Shown piece by piece: positions 14,904-23,319 of a DNA stretch of 35,089 nucleotides (position 1 is the stretch's first letter; the number at the start of each line of letters is the position of its first letter). This DNA is from Streptomyces varsoviensis (lineage in GTDB: Bacteria; Actinomycetota; Actinomycetes; Streptomycetales; Streptomycetaceae), in the NCBI RefSeq assembly GCF_000718635.1, contig NZ_JOBF01000041.1, positions 1-35,089 of the forward strand, written 5' to 3'. A model generated the notes under the pieces. The model saw only the letters and a program-made list of their open reading frames with translations, had not been told where the DNA came from and made no database searches. The position numbers were made by a program, and so were the translations under genes.

Positions 14904-15614
14904 CTAGGACCAGGTGGCTACGTAGTACCCCACCCCGTACGGCGCCTCGTCGTAGAGCAGCGCGCCGCTGAGCCCCGCGCCCGTGGCCGCGCCCGCGAGG
15001 ACCTGCCAGGGGGCGCGGCCGGAGACCTTCAGTTCTCGGGCCAGTTCCTCGTCCAGCGCGGCCAGCGTGTCGACATCGGCGGCGCCCAGGGCGCGCGCCG
15101 CCCGGGCGTCGAAGCCCTCCGCGCGCTCGTCGAGGTAGCCGGGGGCCTTCAGGGTGCGGCAGGCGCTGCCGTCGCCCATCACCAAGAGGGCGACGCGGTC
15201 GGCCGAGGCGGCCGTCTCCCGGCCCACCTCCCGGCAGCGGTCGCCCGCCAGGGGTTCGCCGACGCCGAGCCCCTCCACCGGGGCGGCGGACCAGCCCGTA
15301 CGCTCCAGCAGCCAGGCGCCGACCGCCAGGGAGGGCGGCAGCTCCCCCTCCCCCGCGGCCTCGCCGGGACCGAGCCGTACGTCCAGATCCACGCCGAAGC
15401 CGCGGAACGAACCGGGCGTGCCCTGGGGGTGCGGGCCGCGCCCCGCCTCGTCGGCGGGGCCGATGACGACGAGCCGTTCGGGGCGGGCGGCGGCGAGCAC
15501 GGCGACGGCGTCCACGCACGCGGCGCGCAGCTCCGTCAGCTCGGGCGCGGCCCCGGCGGCGACCTCCGGGACGAGCAGCGGCGGACAGGGGCAGACTGCG
15601 GCGGCTACGAGCAT
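14904..15614 (-). CDS. Class III extradiol dioxygenase (LigB)-like protein
   Basis: 236 residues with the fold signature of the LigB/MEMO superfamily: N-terminal VAAAVCPCPPLLVPEVAAG, then RLVVIGPADEAG, LLVMGDGSACRTLKAPGY and a C-terminal YDEAPYGVGYYVATW. Classical LigB enzymes bind Fe(II) with two His and one Glu. Here the usual His of the P-H-P-P motif is Cys (PCPP), so ring-cleavage activity is unlikely or the metal site differs. ATG at 15614 with AAGGTG 5 nt upstream. It lies downstream of miaB in the same direction, separated by the 24-bp repeat tract. Conserved in streptomycetes from memory; role unknown. Confidence 0.8.
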   Translation of the reverse strand: MLVAAAVCPCPPLLVPEVAAGAAPELTELRAACVDAVAVLAAARPERLVVIGPADEAGRGPHPQGTPGSFRGFGVDLDVRLGPGEAAGEGELPPSLAVGAWLLERTGWSAAPVEGLGVGEPLAGDRCREVGRETAASADRVALLVMGDGSACRTLKAPGYLDERAEGFDARAARALGAADVDTLAALDEELARELKVSGRAPWQVLAGAATGAGLSGALLYDEAPYGVGYYVATWS

Positions 15615-15779
15615 GGCCGCACCTTAACAAGGCGGCCCCGCGCCATCGGGTCGCCCGCGAGGGGCACGCGCCCCGCGCCGCCGCGCGTGGCGTCCGGGCG
15701 GGTCGCCCGAGCCCCGGCCTCCGGCAGGCGGCCTCCCGCGCGCATCTGAAGGCCGCCCCGCGCGTCCTCGATCAGCGGC

Positions 15780-15899
15780 CTGACGCGCGTACCCGGCCGG
15801 CGTCTGACGCGCGTACCTGGTCGGCGCCTGTCGCGCGTACCTGGTCGGCGCCTGTCGCGCGTGCCCGGTCGGCGCCTGACGCGCTGCCCGGGCGGCGGC
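15780..15899. repeat. 24-bp minisatellite, five copies, after miaB
   Basis: Five consecutive 24-bp units at 15780, 15804, 15828, 15852 and 15876, each of the form CTG(A/T)CGCGCGTACC followed by (T/C)GGTCGGCGC, with 1-4 differences between neighbours. The tract ends 13 bp from the miaB stop. No gene was found in 15615-15912 besides this tract. Confidence 0.93.
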
Positions 15900-15912
15900 C
15901 TGTCCCCCCTGC

Positions 15913-17472
15913 TCAGTCGCAGCCGCAGCCCGATGCGACCGGCGTCGCGCTCGGGGCGGGGGCGCCGATGCCGGGCAGGCCCAGCATGACGCCCTTGGGC
16001 GGCTCGGCGGGGGCGCCCTGCCGCTTCTGCCAGGCGTCGCCCGCGCGGGTGCGGCGCACGGCCTTGGCGGGGCCCTCGGCGAGGAGGTGGTGCGGGGCGG
16101 CGTAGGTGATCTCGACGGTCACCATGTCGCCGGGCCGCACCGGCTCCTCGGCCTCCCCCTCGGCGCCGTCCGCCGCGAGCAGAGCGGGGTTGAAGTGCAC
16201 CAGCCGGTTGTCGGGGGCGCGGCCGGAGAGCCGCTTCGTGGCGCCGTCCTTGCGGCCCTCGCCCTCGGCGACCATGACCTCCACCGTGCGGCCGACCTGC
16301 TTCTTGTTCTCCGCCCAGGAGATCTCCTCCTGGAGGGCGACCAGGCGCTCGTACCGCTCCTGCACGACGGCCTTGGGGATCTGTCCGTCCATCTCGGCGG
16401 CCGGGGTGCCCGGGCGCTTGGAGTACTGGAAGGTGAAGGCCTGCGCGAAGCGGGCCTCGCGCACCACGTGCAGGGTCTGCTCGAAGTCCGCGTCGGTCTC
16501 GCCGGGGAAGCCCACGATGATGTCGGTGGAGAGGGCGGCGTCCGGCATGGCGGCGCGGACCTTCTCGATGATGCCGAGGAACCGGTCCTGCCGGTACGAG
16601 CGGCGCATCGCCTTGAGGACGGTGTCCGAGCCGGACTGGAGCGGCATGTGGAGCTGCGGCATCACGTTCGGCGTCTCGGCCATGGCGGCGATGACATCGT
16701 CGGTGAAGTCGCGCGGGTGCGGCGAGGTGAAGCGGACCCGCTCCAGGCCCTCGATGTTCCCGCAGGCGCGCAGCAGCTTGGAGAACGCCTCGCGGTCGCC
16801 GATGTCGGAGCCGTACGCGTTGACGTTCTGGCCGAGCAGGGTGATCTCGGAGACGCCCTCCGCGACCAGCGCCTCGATCTCGGCGAGGATGTCGCCGGGG
16901 CGGCGGTCCTTCTCCTTGCCGCGCAGCGCCGGGACGATGCAGAAGGTGCAGGTGTTGTTGCAGCCGACCGAGATCGACACCCAGGCCGCGTACGCGCTCT
17001 CGCGCCGCGTCGGCAGCGTGGAGGGGAACGCCTCCAGGGACTCGGCGATCTCGACCTGCGCCTCCTCCTGGACGCGGGCGCGCTCCAGGAGGACCGGCAG
17101 CTTGCCGATGTTGTGCGTGCCGAAGACGACGTCGACCCAGGGGGCCCGCTCGACGATGGTGTCTCGGTCCTTCTGCGCGAGGCAGCCGCCGACGGCGATC
17201 TGCATGCCGGGCCGCTTCGCCTTCATGGGGGCGAGCCGGCCGAGATTGCCGTACAACTTGTTGTCGGCGTTCTCCCGGACCGCGCAGGTGTTGAAGACGA
17301 CGATGTCGGCGTCTCCCTCGGCGGTCCCCTCGGGCGCGCGGACATAGCCCGCGCCCTCCAATAGGCCGGACAGCCGCTCCGAGTCGTGGACGTTCATCTG
17401 GCACCCGTAGGTGCGCACCTCGTACGTCTTCAAGCCGCCCACTGCTCCGCCAACCACATCGTCACCGCTCAC
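15913..17472 (-). CDS. miaB: tRNA (i6A37) 2-methylthiotransferase
   Basis: Radical-SAM enzyme that adds a methylthio group to i6A37, the product of MiaA. 519 residues. UPF0004 domain with three Fe-S cysteines (YGCQMN, NTCAVR, GGCLAQ); radical SAM motif GCNNTCTFC (about 168-176); C-terminal TRAM domain ([17 protein letters not shown]...[14 protein letters not shown]). The tail adds an Ala/Pro-rich stretch ending SGCGCD, a cysteine-bearing end beyond the TRAM domain. GTG start at 17472; a TTG immediately before [11 protein letters not shown] is the alternative. Divergent from the TAXI gene. Confidence 0.97.
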   Translation of the reverse strand: MSGDDVVGGAVGGLKTYEVRTYGCQMNVHDSERLSGLLEGAGYVRAPEGTAEGDADIVVFNTCAVRENADNKLYGNLGRLAPMKAKRPGMQIAVGGCLAQKDRDTIVERAPWVDVVFGTHNIGKLPVLLERARVQEEAQVEIAESLEAFPSTLPTRRESAYAAWVSISVGCNNTCTFCIVPALRGKEKDRRPGDILAEIEALVAEGVSEITLLGQNVNAYGSDIGDREAFSKLLRACGNIEGLERVRFTSPHPRDFTDDVIAAMAETPNVMPQLHMPLQSGSDTVLKAMRRSYRQDRFLGIIEKVRAAMPDAALSTDIIVGFPGETDADFEQTLHVVREARFAQAFTFQYSKRPGTPAAEMDGQIPKAVVQERYERLVALQEEISWAENKKQVGRTVEVMVAEGEGRKDGATKRLSGRAPDNRLVHFNPALLAADGAEGEAEEPVRPGDMVTVEITYAAPHHLLAEGPAKAVRRTRAGDAWQKRQGAPAEPPKGVMLGLPGIGAPAPSATPVASGCGCD

Positions 17473-17520
17473 CTGTCCAGGGTAAAGGCCCGCGGAGCGG
17501 TCGCCGGACCGGCGGTAAGG

Positions 17521-17533
17521 TCACCGACGGTGA
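17521..17533. promoter_or_regulatory. Palindrome TCACCGACGGTGA between miaB and the TAXI gene
   Basis: Perfect 6+1+6 palindrome in the 166-bp divergent region, about 50 bp from the miaB start and 105 bp from the TAXI start. It is an operator candidate only; the regulator is unknown. Confidence 0.35.
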
Positions 17534-17638
17534 TCAGGAGGAACGGTTCGGAGCCGGGCGCCCCGTCGGCGCCCGTTACCCGATCGATGCTCTTCACGCC
17601 CCTCCCCAGGGGCGGGGGCGACTGGCAGTATCCCGCCC

Positions 17639-18637
17639 ATGGTCACCGCACTTCCCCGCCTGGGCAGGCGTCGCGCCCTGGCGGGCGCCGCCGTGATCGC
17701 CGCCGTGCTCGCGCTGCTGGGGTGGTGGCTGCTGCCGTTCGACAGCGCGCCGGTGGTCAGGGGACGGGTGACGCTGGCCACGGGGGTGCCCTCGGGCGTG
17801 TACGCGCGCTACGGGGACCTCCTGAAGGACGATCTCGCGCGGGACTCGCCCGCCCTGGACGTACGGCTCACGCGCAGTGAGGGATCGGTCGACAACCTGC
17901 GCAAGCTCATGGCGGGGGAGGCGAACTTCGCGATCGCGACGGCCGACGCGGTCGCCGCGTATCTGGACGGGCACGGCCGGGACGCGGACCGGCTGCGCGC
18001 GTGCGCCCGGCTCTACGACGACTACATGCAGCTCATAGTCCCCAAGGGATCGCCCGTTGGCTCCGCGCGGGACCTGGGCAAGCTGCGGGTCGGGGTGGGC
18101 GAGGACGGCTCGGGCGTGCAGTTGATCACGCGGCGGCTGCTGGAGGCGGCGGGGCTGGACTTCGAGCGGGACATCACGCCCGTCCGCGTCGGCATCGACC
18201 AGATGCCGCGGCTCCTGGCGGAGGGGAAGATCGACGCGTTCTTCTGGTCCGGGGGGCTGCCGACCGCCGCGGTGCAGAATCTGGCGCTGCGCTCCCCGAT
18301 CCGGCTCGTGCAGCTCGGCGATCTGACGGGCCCGCTGCACCGGCTGGGCGCGAAGGCGCGCTACTACCGGGCGGCCGTGATGCCCGTGGACGCCTATCCC
18401 GAACTGCATGCCACGCACGCGGTGAAGACGATCGCGGTCGCCAATTTACTGGTCACCACGGACCGTACGGACGAGGCGCTGGCCGAGAGCGTGACGCGCA
18501 CGGTGATCAGGAGCCGGGACCGGATCGGCGTGGAGGTGCACGCCGCTCAGAAGGTCGATCTACGCACCGCCGTGTTCACCGATCCGCTGCCGCTGCACGA
18601 CGGGGCGCGGCGGTACTACCTCTCGGTCAAGCCCTGA
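17639..18637 (+). CDS. TAXI-family solute-binding protein, membrane-anchored
   Basis: 332 residues, periplasmic-binding-protein fold of the TRAP-associated extracytoplasmic immunogenic type. N-terminus: basic GRRRA then one hydrophobic helix (about 14-31, GAAVIAAVLALLGWWLL) with no lipobox and no obvious cleavage site, so probably a signal anchor. Binding-domain signatures: LATGVPSGVYARYGDLL (family TGxxxGxYY region), NLRKLMAGEANFAIATADA, KLRVGVGEDGSGVQLITRRLL, and a C-terminal AVKTIAVANLLVTT segment. No TRAP permease gene is present in the window. It converges on the two-component system and lies beside the glutamate transporter; known TAXI proteins include a glutamate/glutamine binder, so glutamate is a reasonable but unproven ligand. 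ATG start; weak ribosome site. Confidence 0.88.
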   Translation: MVTALPRLGRRRALAGAAVIAAVLALLGWWLLPFDSAPVVRGRVTLATGVPSGVYARYGDLLKDDLARDSPALDVRLTRSEGSVDNLRKLMAGEANFAIATADAVAAYLDGHGRDADRLRACARLYDDYMQLIVPKGSPVGSARDLGKLRVGVGEDGSGVQLITRRLLEAAGLDFERDITPVRVGIDQMPRLLAEGKIDAFFWSGGLPTAAVQNLALRSPIRLVQLGDLTGPLHRLGAKARYYRAAVMPVDAYPELHATHAVKTIAVANLLVTTDRTDEALAESVTRTVIRSRDRIGVEVHAAQKVDLRTAVFTDPLPLHDGARRYYLSVKP

Positions 18638-18684
18638 GGGGCTTGCCTGCGGGTCGAGCTTCGAGGGGCTGTGTCCTCGTCCCT

Positions 18685-18729
18685 GGCCGGTCCCGGGCCC
18701 GTCCCTGCCCGTCCCCGGCCGGGCCGGCC
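18685..18729. terminator. Hairpin between the TAXI gene and the histidine kinase gene
   Basis: GGCCGGTCCCGG (18685-18696) pairs with CCGGGCCGGCC (18719-18729) with a single-base bulge and a 22-nt loop, in the 96-bp gap between convergent genes. Likely a bidirectional terminator. Confidence 0.45.
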
Positions 18730-18733
18730 TCGC

Positions 18734-20140
18734 TCACTCGTCGCCGTGGCGCGGCACCGTGATCGTCACCCGCAGCCCGTTCGGCTCGTTCGGTTCGTAC
18801 GCGATGGTGGCGCCGCCCGCCGCGAGCAGGGCCCGGGATATGGACAGGCCCAGGCCCGAGCCGGAGATGTTCTGGTGCCGGCCGCTGCGCCAGAAGCGGT
18901 CGCCGACGCGGCCCAGCTCCTCCTCGGTGAGGCCGGGGCCGCCGTCGGCGACGACGAGGGTGACGCTGTCGCCGTCGGCCCGGACGCCGACGCGGACCCG
19001 TTCGCCCTCGGGCGTGAACTTCAGGGCGTTGTCCAGGACGGCGTCCAGCGCGCTGGAGAGGGCGACGGGGTCGGCCCAGCCCGTCGCGGCTGCGGCGCCC
19101 CGGTAGGCGAGGTCGACGCCCTCGCGGACGGCGAGCTGGGACCAGGCGCCGACGCGGTCGGCGGCGAGTTCCGCGATGTCGGTGAGCCGGAGGTCGGCGG
19201 GGGCGTGTTCGGCCAGCGCCAGGTCGAGGAGGTCGTCGAGAACCCGGGCGAGCCGCTTGCCCTCGCTCTTGACGGAGGCGATCTCCTCGTTGCCCTCGGG
19301 GAGTTCGAGGCCGAGGAGTTCGATGCGCAGCATCAGCGCGGCGAGCGGGTTGCGGAGCTGGTGCGAGGCGTCGGCTACAAAGGCGCGCTGCTGTTCCAGC
19401 ACGTTCTCGACGTTGTCTGCCATTTCGTTGAACGATCGGGCCAGGCGGCGCAGTTCAGGGGGGCCGCCGCCGGGGGCGACGCGGGATTTCATGCGGCCGG
19501 TGGCGATGCCGTGCGCGGCCGCGTCGAGGGTCCGTACGGGCCGCAGCACCCAGCTCGTGAGCCGGAACGCGGCGCCGACGGCGAGCAGCATCGCCGCCAG
19601 TTCGCCCGCGACGAGCAGCAGCCAGCCGTGCAGGATGCGCGAGCGCAACTGCCCGGTGGGCGAGTCGGTGACGACGACGGCGATGACGTCGCCGTCCCGG
19701 ACGACGGGTGAGGCGACGAAGAGGCGGGCGTGCTGCTGCCAGGGCCAGACCTGGCTGGGGTCGTGGCTGCGGCGGCCGGCGAGCGCTTCCTGGAACGCCC
19801 GCTCGCCCTCGGTCCACGACGGTACGGTCCAGCCCGCCGGGGCCGCGGCCATGGCCGTGCCGTCGCGGTAGAAGACCCCGGCGTGGATGCCGTACACGCT
19901 CTCGTAGCGGGCGAGTTCGTCGGTGAGCGTGGTGAGCCGCTCGTCCTCCTCCTCGCCGCCCTGCGCCGGCCGGGTGGTGACGTACTGGGCGAGGGAGGCG
20001 AAGCGCGCGGTGTCGTCGATGCGGTCGACGACGACGCGCTGCTGCTTGGCGGCGGCCTGGCTGCCGGCGAGCGGCAGGCCGAGGGCGACCAGGACCCCGG
20101 CCAGCAAGACGATGAGCAGGGGGAGGAGTCGGGTGCGCAC
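18734..20140 (-). CDS. gluK: Sensor histidine kinase (GluK-type)
   Basis: 468 residues. Helix 1 (about 5-27), an extracytoplasmic domain of about 140 residues, helix 2 (HGWLLLVAGELAAMLLAVGAAF, about 170-192), HAMP region (LRPVRTLDAAAHGIATGRM), HisKA with phospho-acceptor His at about 260 (ASHQLRNPLAAL), and HATPase with N box DNALKFTPEG, G1 DGGPGL and G2 GSGLGLSI. GTG at 20140; its start is 16 bp after the response regulator gene. The order TAXI - kinase - regulator - gluABCD fits the GluR-GluK system that senses glutamate and activates gluABCD in S. coelicolor (published; recalled from memory). The name is by context. Confidence 0.9.
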   Translation of the reverse strand: MRTRLLPLLIVLLAGVLVALGLPLAGSQAAAKQQRVVVDRIDDTARFASLAQYVTTRPAQGGEEEDERLTTLTDELARYESVYGIHAGVFYRDGTAMAAAPAGWTVPSWTEGERAFQEALAGRRSHDPSQVWPWQQHARLFVASPVVRDGDVIAVVVTDSPTGQLRSRILHGWLLLVAGELAAMLLAVGAAFRLTSWVLRPVRTLDAAAHGIATGRMKSRVAPGGGPPELRRLARSFNEMADNVENVLEQQRAFVADASHQLRNPLAALMLRIELLGLELPEGNEEIASVKSEGKRLARVLDDLLDLALAEHAPADLRLTDIAELAADRVGAWSQLAVREGVDLAYRGAAAATGWADPVALSSALDAVLDNALKFTPEGERVRVGVRADGDSVTLVVADGGPGLTEEELGRVGDRFWRSGRHQNISGSGLGLSISRALLAAGGATIAYEPNEPNGLRVTITVPRHGDE

Positions 20141-20156
20141 GGGCTCGTCGCGGCCG

Positions 20157-20864
20157 TCAGCCGACCGGATCGACGATCTTGTATCCGACGCCGCGGACCG
20201 TCTCGATCAGCGCGGGCATCCGCAGTTTGGAGCGGAGGGAGGCGATGTGCACCTCCAGGGTGCGTCCGGTCCCCTCCCAACTCGTGCGCCAGACCTCGCT
20301 GATGATCTGTTCGCGGCGGAAGACGACGCCGGGGCGCTGGGCGAGCAGCGCGAGCAGGTCGAATTCCTTGCGGGTCAGGGGTACGGGCGCGCCGTCCACC
20401 CGGACCAGGCGGTTGGGCAGCTCGATGGTGACCGCGCCGACTCGCAGCGCGCGCCGGGGCTCGTCGCGGGGGCCCGTCCGGGCCGGGCCGCCTACGGGCG
20501 GGGTGCGGCGGCCGACGGCGTGGATACGGGCGAGGAGTTCGCCGGTGTCGTACGGCTTGACCACGTAGTCGTCGGCCCCGAGGTTCAGGCCGTGGATCTT
20601 GGAACGGGTGTCGGCCCGCGCGGTGACCATGATGACGGGGGTGCTGGTGCGTTTGCGGATCTTGCCGCACACCTCGAAGCCGTCCTGGTCCGGCAGGCCG
20701 AGGTCGAGGAGGACGCAGCCGAAGGGCGCGCCCGTGCCGGGCAGCAGCGCCGCCAGCGCCTCCTCCCCGTTACGGGCGTGCACGCAGTCGAAGCCGTGCC
20801 GGGCGAGCACCGCGGCGAGGGCCGCGGCGACCCGCTCGTCGTCCTCCACGAGTAGCAGTCGCAT
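20157..20864 (-). CDS. gluR: OmpR/PhoB-family response regulator (GluR-type)
   Basis: 235 residues. Receiver domain with acidic pair EDD at 7-9, phospho-acceptor Asp at about 53 ([11 protein letters not shown]), Thr/Ser site TAR and Lys KPYD. The C-terminal winged helix has [29 protein letters not shown] and the recognition helix region [17 protein letters not shown] 20864 was chosen because [10 protein letters not shown] is the canonical start; the open frame further upstream is non-coding leader. The leader is purine-rich with AAAGGGGG as ribosome site. First gene of a two-gene operon; divergent from gluA, its presumed target. Confidence 0.92.
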   Translation of the reverse strand: MRLLLVEDDERVAAALAAVLARHGFDCVHARNGEEALAALLPGTGAPFGCVLLDLGLPDQDGFEVCGKIRKRTSTPVIMVTARADTRSKIHGLNLGADDYVVKPYDTGELLARIHAVGRRTPPVGGPARTGPRDEPRRALRVGAVTIELPNRLVRVDGAPVPLTRKEFDLLALLAQRPGVVFRREQIISEVWRTSWEGTGRTLEVHIASLRSKLRMPALIETVRGVGYKIVDPVG

Positions 20865-21182
20865 CGCCCCGGCCCCCTTTTCTGCCTTTTTCTGTCTTTT
20901 TCCGTATTGGTTCGTCAGCGGTTCATCTTCGGCGCTTCGCGCACCGGTGGTCACGCGGTGTGCCGACACCGAATCCACGCCGATGGAAGCGGCACTCGTC
21001 AAGGGGTTCCGTTGCCCACGTGGCCTTCCGTTATGCAGCCGGTACGCCCGTGCGCCGCCTTGCGGCGGAGTGTCGCTTTGCGGCCGGATCGTTATGCTCA
21101 ATTTCAGCTCAGATGTAATGACGCTGTGCGACGACCGTCATTACTGTCCTTCCAACCACGGAGGACGGAGCGAGGAACGCCG
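20865..21182. other. gluR-gluA divergent control region
   Basis: 318 bp without a gene. Next to gluR is a T-rich tract (+ strand, about 20876-20910) with three copies of a CTTTTTCTG-like motif; on the gluR transcript it is A/G-rich. The middle has a GCCGCCTTGCGGC mini-hairpin (about 21056-21070). Near gluA lie a possible -35/-10 pair (TTATGC 21092-21097, TGTAAT 21114-21119, 16-bp spacing) and a perfect inverted repeat. GluR sites are expected here, but I cannot define them. Confidence 0.55.
21115..21144. promoter_or_regulatory. Inverted repeat GTAATGACG-N12-CGTCATTAC upstream of gluA
   Basis: Perfect 9-bp arms (21115-21123 and 21136-21144), 39 bp before the gluA ATG. The A/T-rich arms stand out in this GC-rich sequence. 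The left arm overlaps the putative -10, so it could be an operator or a 5'-leader hairpin close to the ribosome site. Confidence 0.6.
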
Positions 21183-21968
21183 ATGAGCGAAGTACCGGTG
21201 ACCAAGGGCACCAAAGACACGGCACCCGCGGCGGACGTCCTGGTCGCCCTGGAGAACGTGAACAAGCACTTCGGCGCCCTGCACGTACTCCAGGACATCG
21301 ACCTGACCATCGAGCGCGGCGAGGTCGTCGTGGTCATCGGGCCGTCCGGCTCCGGCAAGTCGACCCTGTGCCGGGCCATCAACCGGCTGGAGACCATCGA
21401 CTCCGGAGCGATCACCATCGACGGCAAGCCGCTGCCCCAGGAGGGCAAGGAGCTGGCCCGGCTCCGCGCGGACGTGGGCATGGTCTTCCAGTCCTTCAAC
21501 CTGTTCGCCCACAAGACCGTGCTGGAGAACGTGACGCTCGGTCAGACGAAGGTCCGCAAGGTCGAGAAGAAGGCCGCCGAGGACAAGGCCCGCGCCCTGC
21601 TCGACCGGGTCGGCGTGGGGGCCCAGGCGGACAAGTACCCGGCCCAGCTCTCCGGCGGTCAGCAGCAGCGTGTGGCGATCGCCCGGGCGCTGGCCATGGA
21701 CCCGAAGGTGATGCTCTTCGACGAGCCGACCTCGGCGCTCGACCCGGAGATGATCAACGAGGTGCTGGAGGTCATGCAGCAGCTCGCTCGGGACGGCATG
21801 ACGATGATCGTGGTCACGCACGAGATGGGGTTCGCGCGCTCCGCGGCGAATCGTGTGGTCTTCATGGCGGACGGCCGCATCGTCGAAGAGGCGCAGCCGG
21901 ACCAGTTCTTCAGCAACCCGCGCAGCGACCGGGCGAAGGACTTCCTGTCGAAGATCCTGCATCACTGA
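21183..21968 (+). CDS. gluA: Glutamate ABC transporter ATP-binding protein
   Basis: 261-residue polar-amino-acid-type ATPase energising glutamate uptake. Walker [11 protein letters not shown]-loop VFQSFNLF, signature LSGGQQQR, Walker [15 protein letters not shown], switch His in [15 protein letters not shown] 21183 was chosen: MSEVPVTKG with GGAGG-type sites upstream; the longer open frame reads through promoter DNA. The first 20 residues are an extra N-terminal extension before [11 protein letters not shown]. First gene of gluABCD; 318 bp separate it from gluB. Confidence 0.96.
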   Translation: MSEVPVTKGTKDTAPAADVLVALENVNKHFGALHVLQDIDLTIERGEVVVVIGPSGSGKSTLCRAINRLETIDSGAITIDGKPLPQEGKELARLRADVGMVFQSFNLFAHKTVLENVTLGQTKVRKVEKKAAEDKARALLDRVGVGAQADKYPAQLSGGQQQRVAIARALAMDPKVMLFDEPTSALDPEMINEVLEVMQQLARDGMTMIVVTHEMGFARSAANRVVFMADGRIVEEAQPDQFFSNPRSDRAKDFLSKILHH

Positions 21969-22286
21969 CCGCGCGCCGCCGTCTCCCGGCCGCGCACCGG
22001 GCGCACGCCGGTCGCGCACTGTCCGCGCCCCGCTCGCGCGCCGGGGCCGCGGCACCGCCCATACGCCCGTACGCCCCTCGCGCACCGCACCCGCCGCACA
22101 CCGTACGACGCACCTGCCGCACCCGCCGTACCCACTGCTCCCGCCGCACGGGCCGTGCCCGCATCGACGAAGCCGATCGCCCGCCGACCGCCTCGGCCGT
22201 CCGCCGGCCGACCGGACGACCGGCCGATCACCCGGCCCGCCGGTCGCGCGCCACGCCAAATTCTTCCGACGCAAAGGATGTTCACC
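21969..22286. other. gluA-gluB spacer with hairpin potential
   Basis: 318 bp without a convincing gene. It is C-rich on the + strand with repeated CGCACC/CCGCAC-type motifs. A bulged inverted repeat, TCGGCCGTCCG (22193-22203) with CGGACGACCGGCCGA (22213-22227), lies 60 bp ahead of gluB. Such a structure could protect the gluB-end mRNA or attenuate transcription, giving a different level of binding protein; alternatively gluB has its own promoter, which I do not see. Confidence 0.45.
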
Positions 22287-23207
22287 ATGAAGCTCAGCAA
22301 GACCGCATCCGTGGCCGCCGCCGTGGTCGCGCTCGCGCTGTCCGCGACCGCCTGCGGGAAGTCGGGCAGCCCCAACGACGATGCCGACAAGGCGAGCGGC
22401 GGCAAGTCTGCCCCGGCGCTGGCGCCGTACAAGGTGAACACCTCCGCGGACGTGAAGGATTCGCCGGTCTTCTCGAAGATCAAGGGCAAGAAGATCACCA
22501 TCGGCACCAAGGCCGACCAGCCCGGCCTGGGCTTCGAGAACCCCACCACCAAGAAGCGGACCGGCTTCGACGTCGAGATCGCCCGCATGATCGCCGCGGA
22601 CCTCGGTTTCGACGAGGACCACATCACCTGGAAGACGGTGCCCTCGGAGGCCCGCGAGACCCAGATCGCCAGCGGCGGCGTGGACCTGTACGTCGGCACG
22701 TACACGATCAACGACGAGCGCAAGAAGCAGATCGACTTCGGCGGCCCGTACTACATCGCCGGCCAGGACCTGCTGGTGAAGGCCGACAGCAAGATCGCGG
22801 GCCCGGAGGACCTCAAGGGCAAGAAGGTCTGCTCGGCGACCGGCTCCACCCCGCTCCAGCGGATCAAGGAGCCGAAGTACGGCGTCGGAGAGGTCAAGGC
22901 CCAGCAGACCTACCAGGTCTGCGTGCAGGACCTGGTCAACGGCTCGGTGGACGCCGTCACGACCGACGACTCGATCCTCAAGGGGTACGCCGCGCAGAAC
23001 AAGGGCGCCCTGAAGGTCGTCGGCAAGACGTTCTCCAAGGAGCCCTACGGCGTCGGCCTCAAGAAGGGCGACAAGGCGCTGCGCGAGGCGGTCAACAACG
23101 CGATCAAGGCGCACGAGGACAACGGCGACTGGAAGAAGGCGTACGACGCGACGCTCGGCCTCTCCGGCGCCGCCGCCCCGTCGATCCCCGAGATCGACCG
23201 TTACTGA
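22287..23207 (+). CDS. gluB: Glutamate ABC transporter substrate-binding lipoprotein
   Basis: 306 residues. Signal peptide MKLSKTASVAAAVVALALSATAC with lipobox and Cys23 as lipidation site. SBP family 3 features: KKITIGTKADQPGLGFENP, TGFDVEIARMIA, YTINDERKKQIDFGGPYYIAGQ, GKKVCSATGSTPLQ and DDSILKGYAAQ. The two mature cysteines (VCSATG and VCVQD) may form a disulfide as in the Corynebacterium glutamate binder. ATG 22287 has AAAGGA 8 nt upstream; an ATG three codons earlier lies too close to that site. Captures glutamate outside the membrane for GluC/GluD. Confidence 0.95.
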   Translation: MKLSKTASVAAAVVALALSATACGKSGSPNDDADKASGGKSAPALAPYKVNTSADVKDSPVFSKIKGKKITIGTKADQPGLGFENPTTKKRTGFDVEIARMIAADLGFDEDHITWKTVPSEARETQIASGGVDLYVGTYTINDERKKQIDFGGPYYIAGQDLLVKADSKIAGPEDLKGKKVCSATGSTPLQRIKEPKYGVGEVKAQQTYQVCVQDLVNGSVDAVTTDDSILKGYAAQNKGALKVVGKTFSKEPYGVGLKKGDKALREAVNNAIKAHEDNGDWKKAYDATLGLSGAAAPSIPEIDRY

Positions 23208-23319
23208 CCCGCCCAGCGGCGGCGGCTGACGCCCACGCGTTCCGCGGCCGCGGCGCCGGTTCCCCGGAGCCGGGCGCCGCGCCCGCGGGCGTCCGCCACG
23301 CGATCCCCGGAGAGTTGAC

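Noticed and set aside
15780..15899. CRISPR or integron-type repeat array
   Set aside because: Units are contiguous, with no unique spacer sequence between copies.
15605..17404. 599-codon minus-strand frame overlapping miaB and the 24-bp repeats
   Set aside because: It reads miaB out of frame; its RRPGTR repeat is only the translated minisatellite.
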